DNA of 64,000 nucleotides. Origin: Bin80 sp965203305 (GTDB lineage: Bacteria; Bacteroidota; Rhodothermia; Rhodothermales; Bin80). Made by a program: the position numbers and the translations under genes. The notes beneath the pieces were generated by a model that was not told where the DNA came from, made no database searches, and saw only the letters and a program-made list of their open reading frames with translations. Where the stretch lies: the NCBI GenBank assembly GCA_965203305.1, contig OZ241874.1, positions 3,348,001-3,412,000 of the forward strand, read 5' to 3'. Within the stretch, counting starts at the first letter, position 1. The number at the start of each line of letters is the position of its first letter. Shown piece by piece: positions 37,057 through 46,134 of this stretch.

Positions 37057-37419
37057 ATGAGTAATTTTTCTGTTGCCTTTCGGGATACTGGCACTGCAAC
37101 CATACTGGCCGTCTGCGGAGAGCTGGATGCCCACACAGCCCCGGAACTGGAATCTGCCATCAAGAAGTGCCGGGATGAGGGAAAGACGAAACTCATCGTA
37201 AACGGGAACGAGCTTGAGTACATTTCCAGTGCAGGACTTGGGGTATTTATGGCATTTATTGAAGAGATTCGCACCTTGGGAGGTGACATCAAAATATGTG
37301 CTCTCCCGTCAAAAATTTTCAATGTATTTGACCTTCTGGGATTTCCACTGATCTATCATATCGTCGAAACCGAAGAAGAAGCCCTGTCTCTCTTTAAGAA
37401 GGGCATTCAACCTGTATAG
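37057..37419 (+). CDS. STAS anti-sigma factor antagonist (RsbV/SpoIIAA-like)
   Basis: 120 aa single STAS domain. The conserved phospho-serine motif is YISSAGLGVFMAF, preceded by the VCGELDAHTAPELE strand-helix. Dephosphorylated by the upstream phosphatase, it would bind the downstream kinase. It lies 35 bp after the phosphatase gene and 12 bp before the kinase gene. Confidence 0.92.
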   Translation: MSNFSVAFRDTGTATILAVCGELDAHTAPELESAIKKCRDEGKTKLIVNGNELEYISSAGLGVFMAFIEEIRTLGGDIKICALPSKIFNVFDLLGFPLIYHIVETEEEALSLFKKGIQPV

Positions 37420-37431
37420 GCTTGCTTCGCT

Positions 37432-37872
37432 ATGGACGGCATGTCCACTACTCATACTCTGATTGTACCCAGTGAAACACGCTACCTGGCGAAGGTGCGC
37501 CGGTTTGTCGTCAAACATGCACGCCAGTCCGGGGTGGGGGAAGAGTATATTGAGTCACTGCGACTGGCTGTTGACGAAGCCTGTGCCAATGTGATTGAGC
37601 ATGCCTACAGGGGGAATCCTGGGGAAGAGGTAGACCTCTGCATGACAATTGAGCCGCATCGTGTAGTTGTGCGGATCCGTGATCATGGACAGCCCTTTGA
37701 CCAGAAAGCCTACCGGAGGCCGAATGTTGTGGAACTGTCCCGAAAACGAAAATCGGGCGGATTGGGCGTAGATATTATCCGTCGACTCATGGACGAGGTG
37801 GAATATCGTACGGAGGGCGAGGGTAATGAAATCAGACTGATCAAGTTTCTCCGGAATGATGAAGTCCGGTAG
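37432..37872 (+). CDS. Anti-sigma regulatory kinase (RsbW/SpoIIAB-like, HATPase_c_2)
   Basis: 146 aa GHKL kinase: N-box RLAVDEACANVIEHAY, G1-like RIRDHGQPFD, and G2-like GGLGVDIIRRLMDEVEY. It would phosphorylate the STAS partner and sequester a sigma factor; no sigma factor gene is present nearby. ATG 37432 or 37441 (MSTTHT) can start it. The 3' end overlaps the convergent methyltransferase gene by 32 bp. Confidence 0.9.
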   Translation: MDGMSTTHTLIVPSETRYLAKVRRFVVKHARQSGVGEEYIESLRLAVDEACANVIEHAYRGNPGEEVDLCMTIEPHRVVVRIRDHGQPFDQKAYRRPNVVELSRKRKSGGLGVDIIRRLMDEVEYRTEGEGNEIRLIKFLRNDEVR

Positions 37873-38590
37873 CGTAGCCTGTATAGAGTGACACAATCCC
37901 AAACGTGAGAGGCTTGGCCCGTGTCCTCTCAAAACCGCACTGCTCAAGCCGTGTCAGAAAATCCTGCCCGCTCGGGAAGGCTGCAATCGAATCGGGCAAA
38001 TACTTGTACGGCCCTGTGACTCCCGAAATTGCGCGCCCGATGCCCGGAAGTATCCACCGGGAATATGCTTCATAAAGCACTCGAACAGGCTGCATGGTTG
38101 GCTGGCTGAACTCAAGGACAACCAGGGGGGCTCCCGGCTTGAGTACACCACCTATGGAAGACAGGCCTGTATCCAGGTTTGCAAAATTTCGGACCCCAAA
38201 CGCCACGATTGCGGCATCAAAACTGTCCGCATCAAAGGGAAGCTGCTCCGCAGAACCCTGTACAAACGAAATTCTGTCATGCAGGGATTTGCGAGCTGTC
38301 TTTTTTCGCGCCACCTGCAGCATCGCATCCGCAATGTCCACCCCTATCACTTCTTTCGGATTCAACTTGAGTGTCAAAAGTGCTACATCTCCCGTGCCGG
38401 TTGCAATATCCAGAACTCGCCCGCCCTTTTGCTGGCCGAGTTGACGGACCGCGGCATTGCGCCATGCACGATCCAGTCCGAAACTCAAAATCCGATTCAG
38501 AAAATCGTAGCGGGTCGCAATTGCATCAAACATGGTTGATACTTGCGCCTCCTTGGATTCATCCTCCCCTACTGGCGGATAATACTGCAT
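37841..38590 (-). CDS. menG: Demethylmenaquinone / ubiquinone methyltransferase
   Basis: 249 aa SAM-dependent methyltransferase of the UbiE/MenG family: motif I VLDIATGTGDVALL, post-I EVIGVDIADAML, and the family signatures FDAIATRYDFLNRILSFGLD at the start and VVLEFSQPTMQPVR. It methylates demethylmenaquinone in menaquinone synthesis, menaquinone being the expected quinone of this group (inferred). It converges on the anti-sigma kinase gene with overlapping ends. Confidence 0.94.
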   Translation of the reverse strand: MQYYPPVGEDESKEAQVSTMFDAIATRYDFLNRILSFGLDRAWRNAAVRQLGQQKGGRVLDIATGTGDVALLTLKLNPKEVIGVDIADAMLQVARKKTARKSLHDRISFVQGSAEQLPFDADSFDAAIVAFGVRNFANLDTGLSSIGGVLKPGAPLVVLEFSQPTMQPVRVLYEAYSRWILPGIGRAISGVTGPYKYLPDSIAAFPSGQDFLTRLEQCGFERTRAKPLTFGIVSLYTGYATGLHHSGET

Positions 38591-38626
38591 CAGCGATGAG
38601 TGTTATGCCTGGAATTCCATGCAGGT

Positions 38627-38724
38627 GAAGCTCTTGCAAAAATATCTCTATACCTGATCTGATATGCCTGCAAGCACTTTCAGAGCGATATTTGTTCGTT
38701 ATGCGGGATTTTTGCAAGAGGCTC
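38627..38724. mobile_element. MITE, about 98 bp, with IS-like TIRs
   Basis: It begins GAAGCTCTTGCAAAAATAT and ends with the complement of GAGCCTCTTGCAAAAATCC. The interior has TGATATGCCTGCAAGCACT and CAGAGCGATATTTGTTCG, shared with copies at 5984, 27681 and 47729. It inserted just upstream of menG. Confidence 0.82.
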
Positions 38725-39092
38725 TGGTGGCAATTTCATGAAGCTCAAAACATCTCTGCTTCACAAGCAGCCTGTGTCATGTGACAGAAAACCTGGTTTT
38801 GGTGCTGGAATACGATGGCTGTCTAGCATTTTCTCCTCAAACCATGATAATCTCGCTGCGTTGCAATGGGGCTCACGACACTGACCAGCCGGGTTGCCAT
38901 CCACTCTCGTTCTCGCGATGACGGGACAGCCTCCGTCTGGTGCCGGAGGCGACCAGTCATCCACAGCCCGTAGCCCGACGGTCACAGCCACCAGAGTGAT
39001 TGCAAAATATGAACTTGAGTATCTCCATTCCGTTCGAGCCGAACGGCATACGTGATGGAGGAATACGCGGTTCTCGTCATGAAATTTGGGGA
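38725..39092. other. Gene-poor stretch upstream of the epimerase gene
   Basis: No gene is supported. A minus-strand ORF reading through this stretch (to 39225) overlaps the epimerase coding start and has no recognisable domain. Part of it reads like eroded coding sequence (GLRAVDDWSPPAPDGGCPV), possibly an old relic. Confidence 0.4.
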
Positions 39093-40070
39093 ATGAATGT
39101 ACTAGTAACAGGGGCAACTGGCTTCGTGGGAGGCGATCTTGTGCACCTCCTCCTGGAAGAGGGCTATAATGTCCGAATATTCCGACGAGAAACCTCCAAG
39201 CTGCATCTTCTTTGTACGGTAACAAACCAGATTGAACACAGCATAGGAGATATCACAGACCCGTATGCGTTGCGCGCTGCGATGAAGAATATCCAGGTGG
39301 TGTTTCATGTGGCTGGAAATGTTCAGGCAGGGTCCAGGACACTCAACCAGGTCAATGTTCAAGGGACGGCAACAGTCGTTGATGCCGCAAGAGAGAACGG
39401 GGTGGAACGGCTGGTTCACACGTCCAGCATTGCGGCAATTGGAAACTCTACAGGAGGCATCGCAGACGAGACCAGTGAATGGCAGCCCAAATCACATATA
39501 TGGCGGTATGGCCAAAGCAAACACATGGCAGAACTTGAAGTCCAGCGCAGTATCGCCGAGGGACTGGATGCCGTAATCGTGAATCCGAGTGTAGTCATGG
39601 GCCCGGATCGGAGTGGGGGAAAAGCTCTGAACACTTGTCATGATCATTCGCTCAGACTCCGTGCCGGAAAGATTCCGTTCTATCCCAGTGGAGCTACCAA
39701 TGTTGTAGATGTAGCAGATGTTGCAGCCGGACATATTGCCGCACTGAAGCATGGAACTACGGGCTCCCGCTATATTCTGGGCGGTGAAAACCTCACATGG
39801 AAATCCATTCTCTCTATTCTGGCCGAAGCTGAGGGAGTTTCTCCGCCGCGCATCCCCATGTCATACCACATGGGAATTGTATCAGGAGCACTCGTGGATC
39901 TGTGGAGTGCCGTATCAGGTCAGGTATTTGATTTCGGGCGATTAACTGCAAAGCAGGTCTTCCGGCATCGCGCGTACTCAAATCTTCGTGCGATCAATGA
40001 GCTTGGGTGTTCGTTTCGCCCCTTTTCGGAAACTGCCAAACGTATGGCTGATTCGCTTCCTGCGGCCTAG
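39093..40070 (+). CDS. NAD(P)-dependent epimerase/dehydratase (extended SDR)
   Basis: 325 aa. The N-terminal Rossmann motif is VLVTGATGFVGGDLV, the active-site serine region is LVHTSSIAAIG, and the catalytic pair is in WRYGQSKHMAELEVQ (Y-x3-K). NPSVVMGPDRSGG is the usual extended-SDR segment. It resembles dihydroflavonol-4-reductase/3-beta-HSD-type proteins; substrate unknown. ATG 39093 is chosen because it precedes the Rossmann strand directly. Confidence 0.87.
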   Translation: MNVLVTGATGFVGGDLVHLLLEEGYNVRIFRRETSKLHLLCTVTNQIEHSIGDITDPYALRAAMKNIQVVFHVAGNVQAGSRTLNQVNVQGTATVVDAARENGVERLVHTSSIAAIGNSTGGIADETSEWQPKSHIWRYGQSKHMAELEVQRSIAEGLDAVIVNPSVVMGPDRSGGKALNTCHDHSLRLRAGKIPFYPSGATNVVDVADVAAGHIAALKHGTTGSRYILGGENLTWKSILSILAEAEGVSPPRIPMSYHMGIVSGALVDLWSAVSGQVFDFGRLTAKQVFRHRAYSNLRAINELGCSFRPFSETAKRMADSLPAA

Positions 40071-40198
40071 CCCTCCAGAACTGCGCAGGGAAGAGATTTC
40101 TGACTCTGATACAACGGCCTTCCCGTTTGAAGATGCGGTCCTGCTACGATTCCTGTGAATTGTAATTCAGTTTCCTGTACACCCTCCGCAGCACAGGT

Positions 40199-40490
40199 AG
40201 TGTCTGTCCGAAAATTCAGAATATCGCCAATATATGCCGTTTAGAGAGCGTATGAGGAGTTTTTGGAGATATTTCTGGGTATTTTCCCTGACGAAGATGG
40301 AAGCCTTTTGGCGGATTGGAGCATGAAATCCCCGAACAGCATCCATAAACACGCAATCTTCGTGCAAGATTTCCCCGAATCTCTCATAGCCTAACCGAGC
40401 ATCTGAATCGCTCCATACATGACATTGTGTGGCAAAATGCGTCTGGAATCCCTCGTATTTAGGGTTGCTGTGAATTTTCGGACAGACACT
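40199..40490. mobile_element. TGTCTGTCC-type MITE, copy 2 (292 bp)
   Basis: The termini AGTGTCTGTCCGAAAATTCA and TGAATTTTCGGACAGACACT are intact, flanked by the 4-bp direct repeat AGGT (40195-40198 and 40491-40494). It aligns with the element at 21827 along its length in inverse orientation, with small indels. It lies downstream of giant gene B. The stretches 40071-40194 and 40495-40596 show nothing else. Confidence 0.92.
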
Positions 40491-40596
40491 AGGTACTCCA
40501 TTTTTTTCCAACCTCTGAATCGTTGTGGAACCGTCTCTTATGCTTCCAAGCGGGGCGGGTTGGTTCCGGTTAACTTGCCACTTCCCGAAAACCCGA

Positions 40597-40628
40597 AGCA
40601 CCCCGATACGCTGTCATATCGGGGTGCT
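40597..40628 (-). terminator. Hairpin terminator of giant gene B
   Basis: A perfect 12-bp stem (AGCACCCCGATA with TATCGGGGTGCT) with an 8-nt loop lies 28 bp past the stop. It is homologous to the hairpin after gene A, including the preceding GTTCAGAGTGAAACG. Confidence 0.8.
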
Positions 40629-40656
40629 CCGTTTCACTCTGAACAGTTTCCTTCCC

Positions 40657-43600
40657 CTATTTCACCAGCGTCATGCGTCCAGTCTTCACATGCCGGTGCT
40701 CCACTCCGGTTGCAATCAGCCGGTACAGGTAGGTTCCGCTTGCCAGACTGGTTGCCTGCAGCTCCACGCTCCGGTTCGCCCCTGCCTCAAATTCCTGCGC
40801 CGGCAGCGTGATCACCTCCCGCCCCAGCATGTCTACAATCTGGATCTGCACCTGCGCATTCTCCGGCAGGTCAAACTGGATCCGTGTACTCGGATTGAAC
40901 GGGTTCGGGTAATTCCCGTGCAGTGCGAACTCCTTCGGAAGCTCTGCACTCTCCTCCACCCCGGTCACCGTCTGTACCGGGACGATCTCCCCGTTCCTGT
41001 CCACTCCCAGAATCGTCAGATCATTCCGCATCCCGGACAGGTTCAGCACCAGCGTCTGCCCTCCATACCCGTACAGGTCCAGTTCGTAGAACTCCTCCAC
41101 CTCTCCATCTGCGGACTTTACCTGCATGACCTGCACCGACGGATTCAGTGCGATGTATCTCCGGGTGACCTCATCCAGCATCAGGTTCCCCGCCAAGGTC
41201 ATCACTGACATCATGGGATCGTTCGAGTCCATGACCTGCACCTGTGCTGCTCCCAGATCCGCCGATCCGTGTACCAGCCGCACCTCTGCCTTGGTGGCGA
41301 CCGACGAAGTCATCCGCATGTCCAGCACCTTCAGCTTTGGATCCGCCAGGCTTCCGTGTACAATCACGGCATAATTTCTGCCGTGCGTCAACGATACCGT
41401 ATCCGTGATTGCCTGTGCTGCCGGAGCTCCCACCGGCTGGATCGTCACATCCTGTGTTTCTCCTGCTCCTACGGGACGATAGGCGGTCGCTGTCCGGAAT
41501 CGCAGATTGTTACTGATGCGCACCTCCCCCAGATCTATTTCCATCGGAGCCGATCCGGGTGCAGGCACATTGTGAATGAACTGGACCATCGCCCGTCCTC
41601 CGCTCAGATCTGCCTGGTCAATCGGGTTCTCACTCCCGTCCGCCGCAATCCCGAAGATGGCACAGCTTCCCAGACCAATCCCCTCCTGCGTCAGATTCAC
41701 TACCCCGTTGATATACCCGTTCACCGCGAACGAACTCGCCTCCGCCTGCGCGGGAAGTCGCCCTGCCAGCTTCGGATGCTTCCATTCGCAGTCCCACTGC
41801 ACGATCCGCAGCCCTGTGATGTCCGTCACATTCCGGATCCCATCGGCAGCAACCCGAAGATTCGTATTCGTTGACAACTCCTCCCCCAGATCAATCTTCC
41901 AGAAGATCGGGGCATGCACATCCAGCGTCAGGCTGCCTCCGGCATGCGGAACTGTGATGTTCTCTGCGGGCCATGCCAGCATCTCCCCGTCCGGTACCAT
42001 GACCGGAGTCACCGTCACCGCAGTCGTGTCATTCAGGTCCGAGGGCAGCTGCAGAATCAGTGGACGATAGTACGACAGGGTATCCTGATCCGTTTTATGC
42101 TCCATTCCCACCGGGAACAGATACCCCCCACTCGCGCCCCCCGTGCCTGCAGTCCCCTGTAATATGTGACGCACCACAGGCGTGACCGCATACGACTGCC
42201 GAGAACCCCGCAAAATGCTTGCCTTGCAGGTCTGCTTGCTGTCCGATCCACATGTATTCCCTTCCTGCGCCGACAGCCGACCGCGGAGATCCTCTTCCAC
42301 CTGTACATTCTGCACCGTCCAGGTATACATGCTGTCCACGGGCGTGCTGTGCACCTTCCCCTGACGGAGCGTCAGCGTGGCACCTGTACCCTGCCTCACA
42401 TCGCTTCCCAGCAGGATCCCCTTCGGGTTGTGCACGATCACATCACCAAACGCTACCTTCGGATTCGCGGACATGGTCACCATCTGGGACGCTTCTCCTT
42501 TGAACTCCAGCGTTGGCTCTAACGTCCTTGTACCATACGCATATCGGACATCCCCATGCACGATCACATTCGACTGTGATGAGGAGCCGCGATACCGGGT
42601 ATCCGGTCCCACCACAAGGTCTCCCATCACGGTCTTCGTCGTCATATTTCCCAGGTCCATACCCAGAAAAGCATACGGATTTTCCGTTCCCGGGGCATTG
42701 GCCTGTGTAAAATCTCCGTGGATCAGCATACTCCGTCTTACGTTATCCCACTTCACATTCAGTTCGTTAGTCCCGCGGAGCTCCAGATCCCCCTTGAACT
42801 CAAGGGCTTCTCCTTCCACATTGATTTGCCCGGAACGCAGATGAACATCTTTCATGATCTCTACCTTTTTTCCGTGGAACCCCACATATCCTCCATGCAT
42901 CACCGCCAGACTGTCAATCACGGTCGTCGTGCCCGTATCTGTACCACTTGCTTCCACCCAATTAAAAAACAGCTTGCCATTCACATTATTGGTGAGCCGG
43001 GCATTCGGAGTCTTCCTTCCATTGAACAGGACCGTGGGAAGCGTACTTGTGTGGACCTTTGACGACATGTTGGAGACGATATGGGTGCGCTTGCTTCCCG
43101 GGGGCACATGCAGCGTATCCGCCAGCAGTTGCCCCGTAAGCACCAGATCCACTTGTGCCGTGGTTTGATCACTAGCCAGTCCATCCCGCTTAGCTGTATC
43201 TTCCGGTCCCAGCATCAGCGTACCTGCTCCCAAGTCAATCACCGCCTCCTTTTCCACGGTTACCCGGGCCGTGTTCCCAATATATCTGCCACTGCTTACC
43301 CGACCCAGCACATGCAGGTCCCCACCTCCGGTCATGAATTTGCTCTTCCCACTCACCGTTACCTTGCCATGTACCACCACATCCTGCCCCTCCGTCTGCA
43401 ATTCACCCGCCGTAAGCACAAGACTGTAGCTGTCTACCTTCGCGGCACTGGCGCGGTCCAAAGGGTAGGTGCCAACCGTCAGGGTTCCATCCACGGTCAG
43501 CTTTCCTTTCAATACCTCCAGTTTTCCGGGTAGCGAACGGTCGTTCGGCACCATAATCTCCGCCTTCGCATGCTCCACGACCACATCCCGCGGATCGAAC

Positions 43601-45900
43601 CATTCCAAGTCCCCCTCCGTCACCTCCCGCTTGCCCGGGGTGATGTACTTCAGAAGATAGCGATCCGCCGCCATGGCCGTCTTTGCCTTGTCCGTGGAAA
43701 TACTCCCCGGATCATTGGAGTCTTTCCTCAGCATCCCGTTTTCCACCGTGATCTGTCCCGTCACATGCAAGGTCGAATCGGTCGTGCTCTCCACATCTAC
43801 CAGCGACAGCGTGCCGCTGCACAATCCCAGATTCTTTACCTTGCGTACTTCCTCCAGCCGGACTTCCCCGCTCCCGACCTGAATGGACAGGGCATCCAGC
43901 ATGTCGGCCAAAGCCGCCTTCTTCACCAGATCGGTAGTTCGATTGCCATAGGTCAGCTTCCTGATCGTGGACATTTCGTCCAGTTCTCCGCTCAGCTCTC
44001 CCTGAAGAATCAGAGACTCCGTCACCTTCACATCCTTGTTCGCCGTCAGTTCGGCATCCGGACCCACATGGAGCGTCGCGACAGTGAGCGGACCTTTCCC
44101 GGATTCCACCCGCAGATCCCCAAGCGTCACCAGGGCATCCAGCGTGAGCCCATTCGTCGCATCCCCGATGATGACACTTTCTGTGGCATCCGTGAGCACA
44201 AGGCGATTCCCAAAGGGGAGCGAGGTATCCTTCCCCGTGCACATCCCGTCCATGCTGGACATAGCTGGATACGCCATCCCGAGGGTCTTCCCCCCGGCAG
44301 CCAGATCACCGCCTACCTGTACATTGTGGGCCGTCCGGCGCGTGATCGCGCCTGTTTTCAGGGAGTCTGTATCCAGATACACTCTTCCCTTGCCCCCGAA
44401 ACTCACCGTATCCTCCACCACCAGACTCCCCCCAACCGATGAGGTCAGCGCGATTTCCTCGTCCCCACTTGTTTTCGCAAGTGGTGCCATAAACAGCACC
44501 CGCGGAGCGCACCGCGTGGCAGCTTTGGTCGCGGCTGTGGTCGTTTCGGTAAGCGTGTTGGAATACACATTCAGATCTCCCTCAATGGTTGCCGTACCTT
44601 CAAACTGTACCCCGGGAATATGATAGGCTCCTCCTGCATAGTCATATTCATCCCTTCTCTTTTTACTGGAGTATGCACAGGTATACTCGTTGTCCTTCAC
44701 CTTCCAGCCAACTCGGACCCCGGTATCTGCACCAATATTCCCCTGTCCGTAGCCGGATGTGTTGGTGTAGGGGATCCCGCCGTCCTGGAGCAGCACATCC
44801 CCCTTGATTGTCGCTGTCTTCTCAAACACAATCCGGGAATCGTTCCACTGCGCCACATCGCCGTTGACCACTACATCCTCCCGGAAGATCAGATCCGTTG
44901 TGGGATTTCCAGTATTGGCATCATTGCTAAGACTTCCTGTCACTGTGACCGGCCCCACCCGCTTCAGCTCCACACAGACATTCCCCATGGCAATCGCCAC
45001 AATCTCTGAATGGATCGCTCCTGTCCCCAGAACCCGCCTGCAATCTGTACGGTCCACCCCCCGACTGCGGGGCCGGTACAGACTACTCTTGATGAACTCG
45101 GTGGCACCAAACCTCCCCCTAGTGCCCTGCCCACTACTCGCATTCAGAAACACAAGCCAAATGGAGCGTCTCGTATCTTTCGTGACATCTTCAATCGCCC
45201 CATCTACAATGAGCTCTCCCCGGAGATGAATCGCAAGATCCGCACCGTCCATCCGCAGGGTCGCCCCACGCTGGACCGTCAAGGAGGCCTCTTTTCCTGC
45301 CCAAACAATAATTCGGAGCCGGCTCACTTGTCCACCCTTCATCCCTCCCTTCACGGTGAAGCTCCGGGAGACCGTGAAATCGCCATTAATCAGCAATGCA
45401 GTCTCTCCGTCCGGAATGGTCAGCGTACCCGTGATCGCAATTCCCCCTTTTATCTGATTCTCCTCAAGAACAGCTTTACTCCTGTCCCCTGACTCCAGCG
45501 TGATATCCTCAAACTGTACCTTGGCTTTGGAGTGAAGAATAAACTGACCCGTTGAGGCAATCTTGAGGTTCCCCGTAAATTCCAGGGTCCCCTCCACCGC
45601 ATTCACCCCTCCCGGCACATAGGTAGCAAAGGTGACGTTTTTGGTCAGGGAGGTGGCCGGTGCCGGAATCTGCACCGTGCCTCCTGCCCTCCGAACTCGA
45701 ATGAAGATTTGGTCATCATTGGTCTGCTGAGCCCAAGCACGAGACAAAGTGCACGGACGATTCCAGTCGCAGGCATCGTCATCCGCGCCATTCACCAGAT
45801 CTACATAGCGTGTATCAGACTGCGCAAATGCATGGGTAACTGCAAAAAAAAGAGCCAAGAATACGAGTCCTGCCCCCCCCATTTTTTGTAGGAATTTCAT
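40657..45900 (-). CDS. Giant secreted repeat protein with T9SS sorting domain (copy B)
   Basis: 1747 aa, a paralogue of copy A at 22210. The signal peptide MKFLQKMGGAGLVFLALFFA continues to THAFAQ; it has the basic n-region that copy A loses in the present frame. Then come SDTRYVDLVNGADDDACDWNR, beta-rich repeats (VHGKVTVSGKSKFMTGGGD), a DUF4397-like pair (FIHNVPAPGSAPMEIDLGE; VRLVHGSADLGAAQVQ) and a type A T9SS sorting domain (NYPNPFNPSTRIQFDLPENA). A poly-G tract of 8 sits in the signal-peptide codons, leaving this copy in frame. The C-terminal 400 residues are almost the same as in copy A; the middle differs more. It is likely exported to the cell surface. Confidence 0.87.
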   Translation of the reverse strand: MKFLQKMGGAGLVFLALFFAVTHAFAQSDTRYVDLVNGADDDACDWNRPCTLSRAWAQQTNDDQIFIRVRRAGGTVQIPAPATSLTKNVTFATYVPGGVNAVEGTLEFTGNLKIASTGQFILHSKAKVQFEDITLESGDRSKAVLEENQIKGGIAITGTLTIPDGETALLINGDFTVSRSFTVKGGMKGGQVSRLRIIVWAGKEASLTVQRGATLRMDGADLAIHLRGELIVDGAIEDVTKDTRRSIWLVFLNASSGQGTRGRFGATEFIKSSLYRPRSRGVDRTDCRRVLGTGAIHSEIVAIAMGNVCVELKRVGPVTVTGSLSNDANTGNPTTDLIFREDVVVNGDVAQWNDSRIVFEKTATIKGDVLLQDGGIPYTNTSGYGQGNIGADTGVRVGWKVKDNEYTCAYSSKKRRDEYDYAGGAYHIPGVQFEGTATIEGDLNVYSNTLTETTTAATKAATRCAPRVLFMAPLAKTSGDEEIALTSSVGGSLVVEDTVSFGGKGRVYLDTDSLKTGAITRRTAHNVQVGGDLAAGGKTLGMAYPAMSSMDGMCTGKDTSLPFGNRLVLTDATESVIIGDATNGLTLDALVTLGDLRVESGKGPLTVATLHVGPDAELTANKDVKVTESLILQGELSGELDEMSTIRKLTYGNRTTDLVKKAALADMLDALSIQVGSGEVRLEEVRKVKNLGLCSGTLSLVDVESTTDSTLHVTGQITVENGMLRKDSNDPGSISTDKAKTAMAADRYLLKYITPGKREVTEGDLEWFDPRDVVVEHAKAEIMVPNDRSLPGKLEVLKGKLTVDGTLTVGTYPLDRASAAKVDSYSLVLTAGELQTEGQDVVVHGKVTVSGKSKFMTGGGDLHVLGRVSSGRYIGNTARVTVEKEAVIDLGAGTLMLGPEDTAKRDGLASDQTTAQVDLVLTGQLLADTLHVPPGSKRTHIVSNMSSKVHTSTLPTVLFNGRKTPNARLTNNVNGKLFFNWVEASGTDTGTTTVIDSLAVMHGGYVGFHGKKVEIMKDVHLRSGQINVEGEALEFKGDLELRGTNELNVKWDNVRRSMLIHGDFTQANAPGTENPYAFLGMDLGNMTTKTVMGDLVVGPDTRYRGSSSQSNVIVHGDVRYAYGTRTLEPTLEFKGEASQMVTMSANPKVAFGDVIVHNPKGILLGSDVRQGTGATLTLRQGKVHSTPVDSMYTWTVQNVQVEEDLRGRLSAQEGNTCGSDSKQTCKASILRGSRQSYAVTPVVRHILQGTAGTGGASGGYLFPVGMEHKTDQDTLSYYRPLILQLPSDLNDTTAVTVTPVMVPDGEMLAWPAENITVPHAGGSLTLDVHAPIFWKIDLGEELSTNTNLRVAADGIRNVTDITGLRIVQWDCEWKHPKLAGRLPAQAEASSFAVNGYINGVVNLTQEGIGLGSCAIFGIAADGSENPIDQADLSGGRAMVQFIHNVPAPGSAPMEIDLGEVRISNNLRFRTATAYRPVGAGETQDVTIQPVGAPAAQAITDTVSLTHGRNYAVIVHGSLADPKLKVLDMRMTSSVATKAEVRLVHGSADLGAAQVQVMDSNDPMMSVMTLAGNLMLDEVTRRYIALNPSVQVMQVKSADGEVEEFYELDLYGYGGQTLVLNLSGMRNDLTILGVDRNGEIVPVQTVTGVEESAELPKEFALHGNYPNPFNPSTRIQFDLPENAQVQIQIVDMLGREVITLPAQEFEAGANRSVELQATSLASGTYLYRLIATGVEHRHVKTGRMTLVK
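45873..45880 (-). repeat. Poly-G (8) tract in giant gene B signal-peptide codons
   Basis: Eight C on the plus strand (G in the gene) sit between the KM and AG codons of MKFLQKMGGAG. A change of one or two bases would abolish the frame. It corresponds in position to the 11-G tract of gene A. Confidence 0.75.
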
Positions 45901-45928
45901 TTGTTGATGTATGAATTAATGAAAAAAT

Positions 45929-45969
45929 TTGGGATGTGATCCGACTATCGCTGGCGGATCACATCCCAA
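45929..45969. promoter_or_regulatory. Perfect 15-bp inverted repeat upstream of giant gene B
   Basis: TTGGGATGTGATCCG and CGGATCACATCCCAA are separated by 11 nt, 29 bp upstream of the start codon. It is either an operator palindrome or a strong 5' leader hairpin. No equivalent is seen upstream of gene A, where a MITE occupies the space. Confidence 0.6.
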
Positions 45970-46134
45970 TGTACACATCAGGCAGGGAATATGACTAATC
46001 CCCTAGCATTTTTTTCAGATTCTTTTTTCGGGGGAAGGATTTGGCTTCCTGCTCGTGTATGATCAAACGGGGCGTACCGCAGAGAGGCATTTCAATCTGA
46101 AATTCCCAAAGAATTCCATCCCTCGCTATCTCAT

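Noticed and set aside
38761..39225. 154-aa minus-strand ORF
   Set aside because: It overlaps the start of the epimerase gene, has no recognised domain and is partly low-quality sequence.
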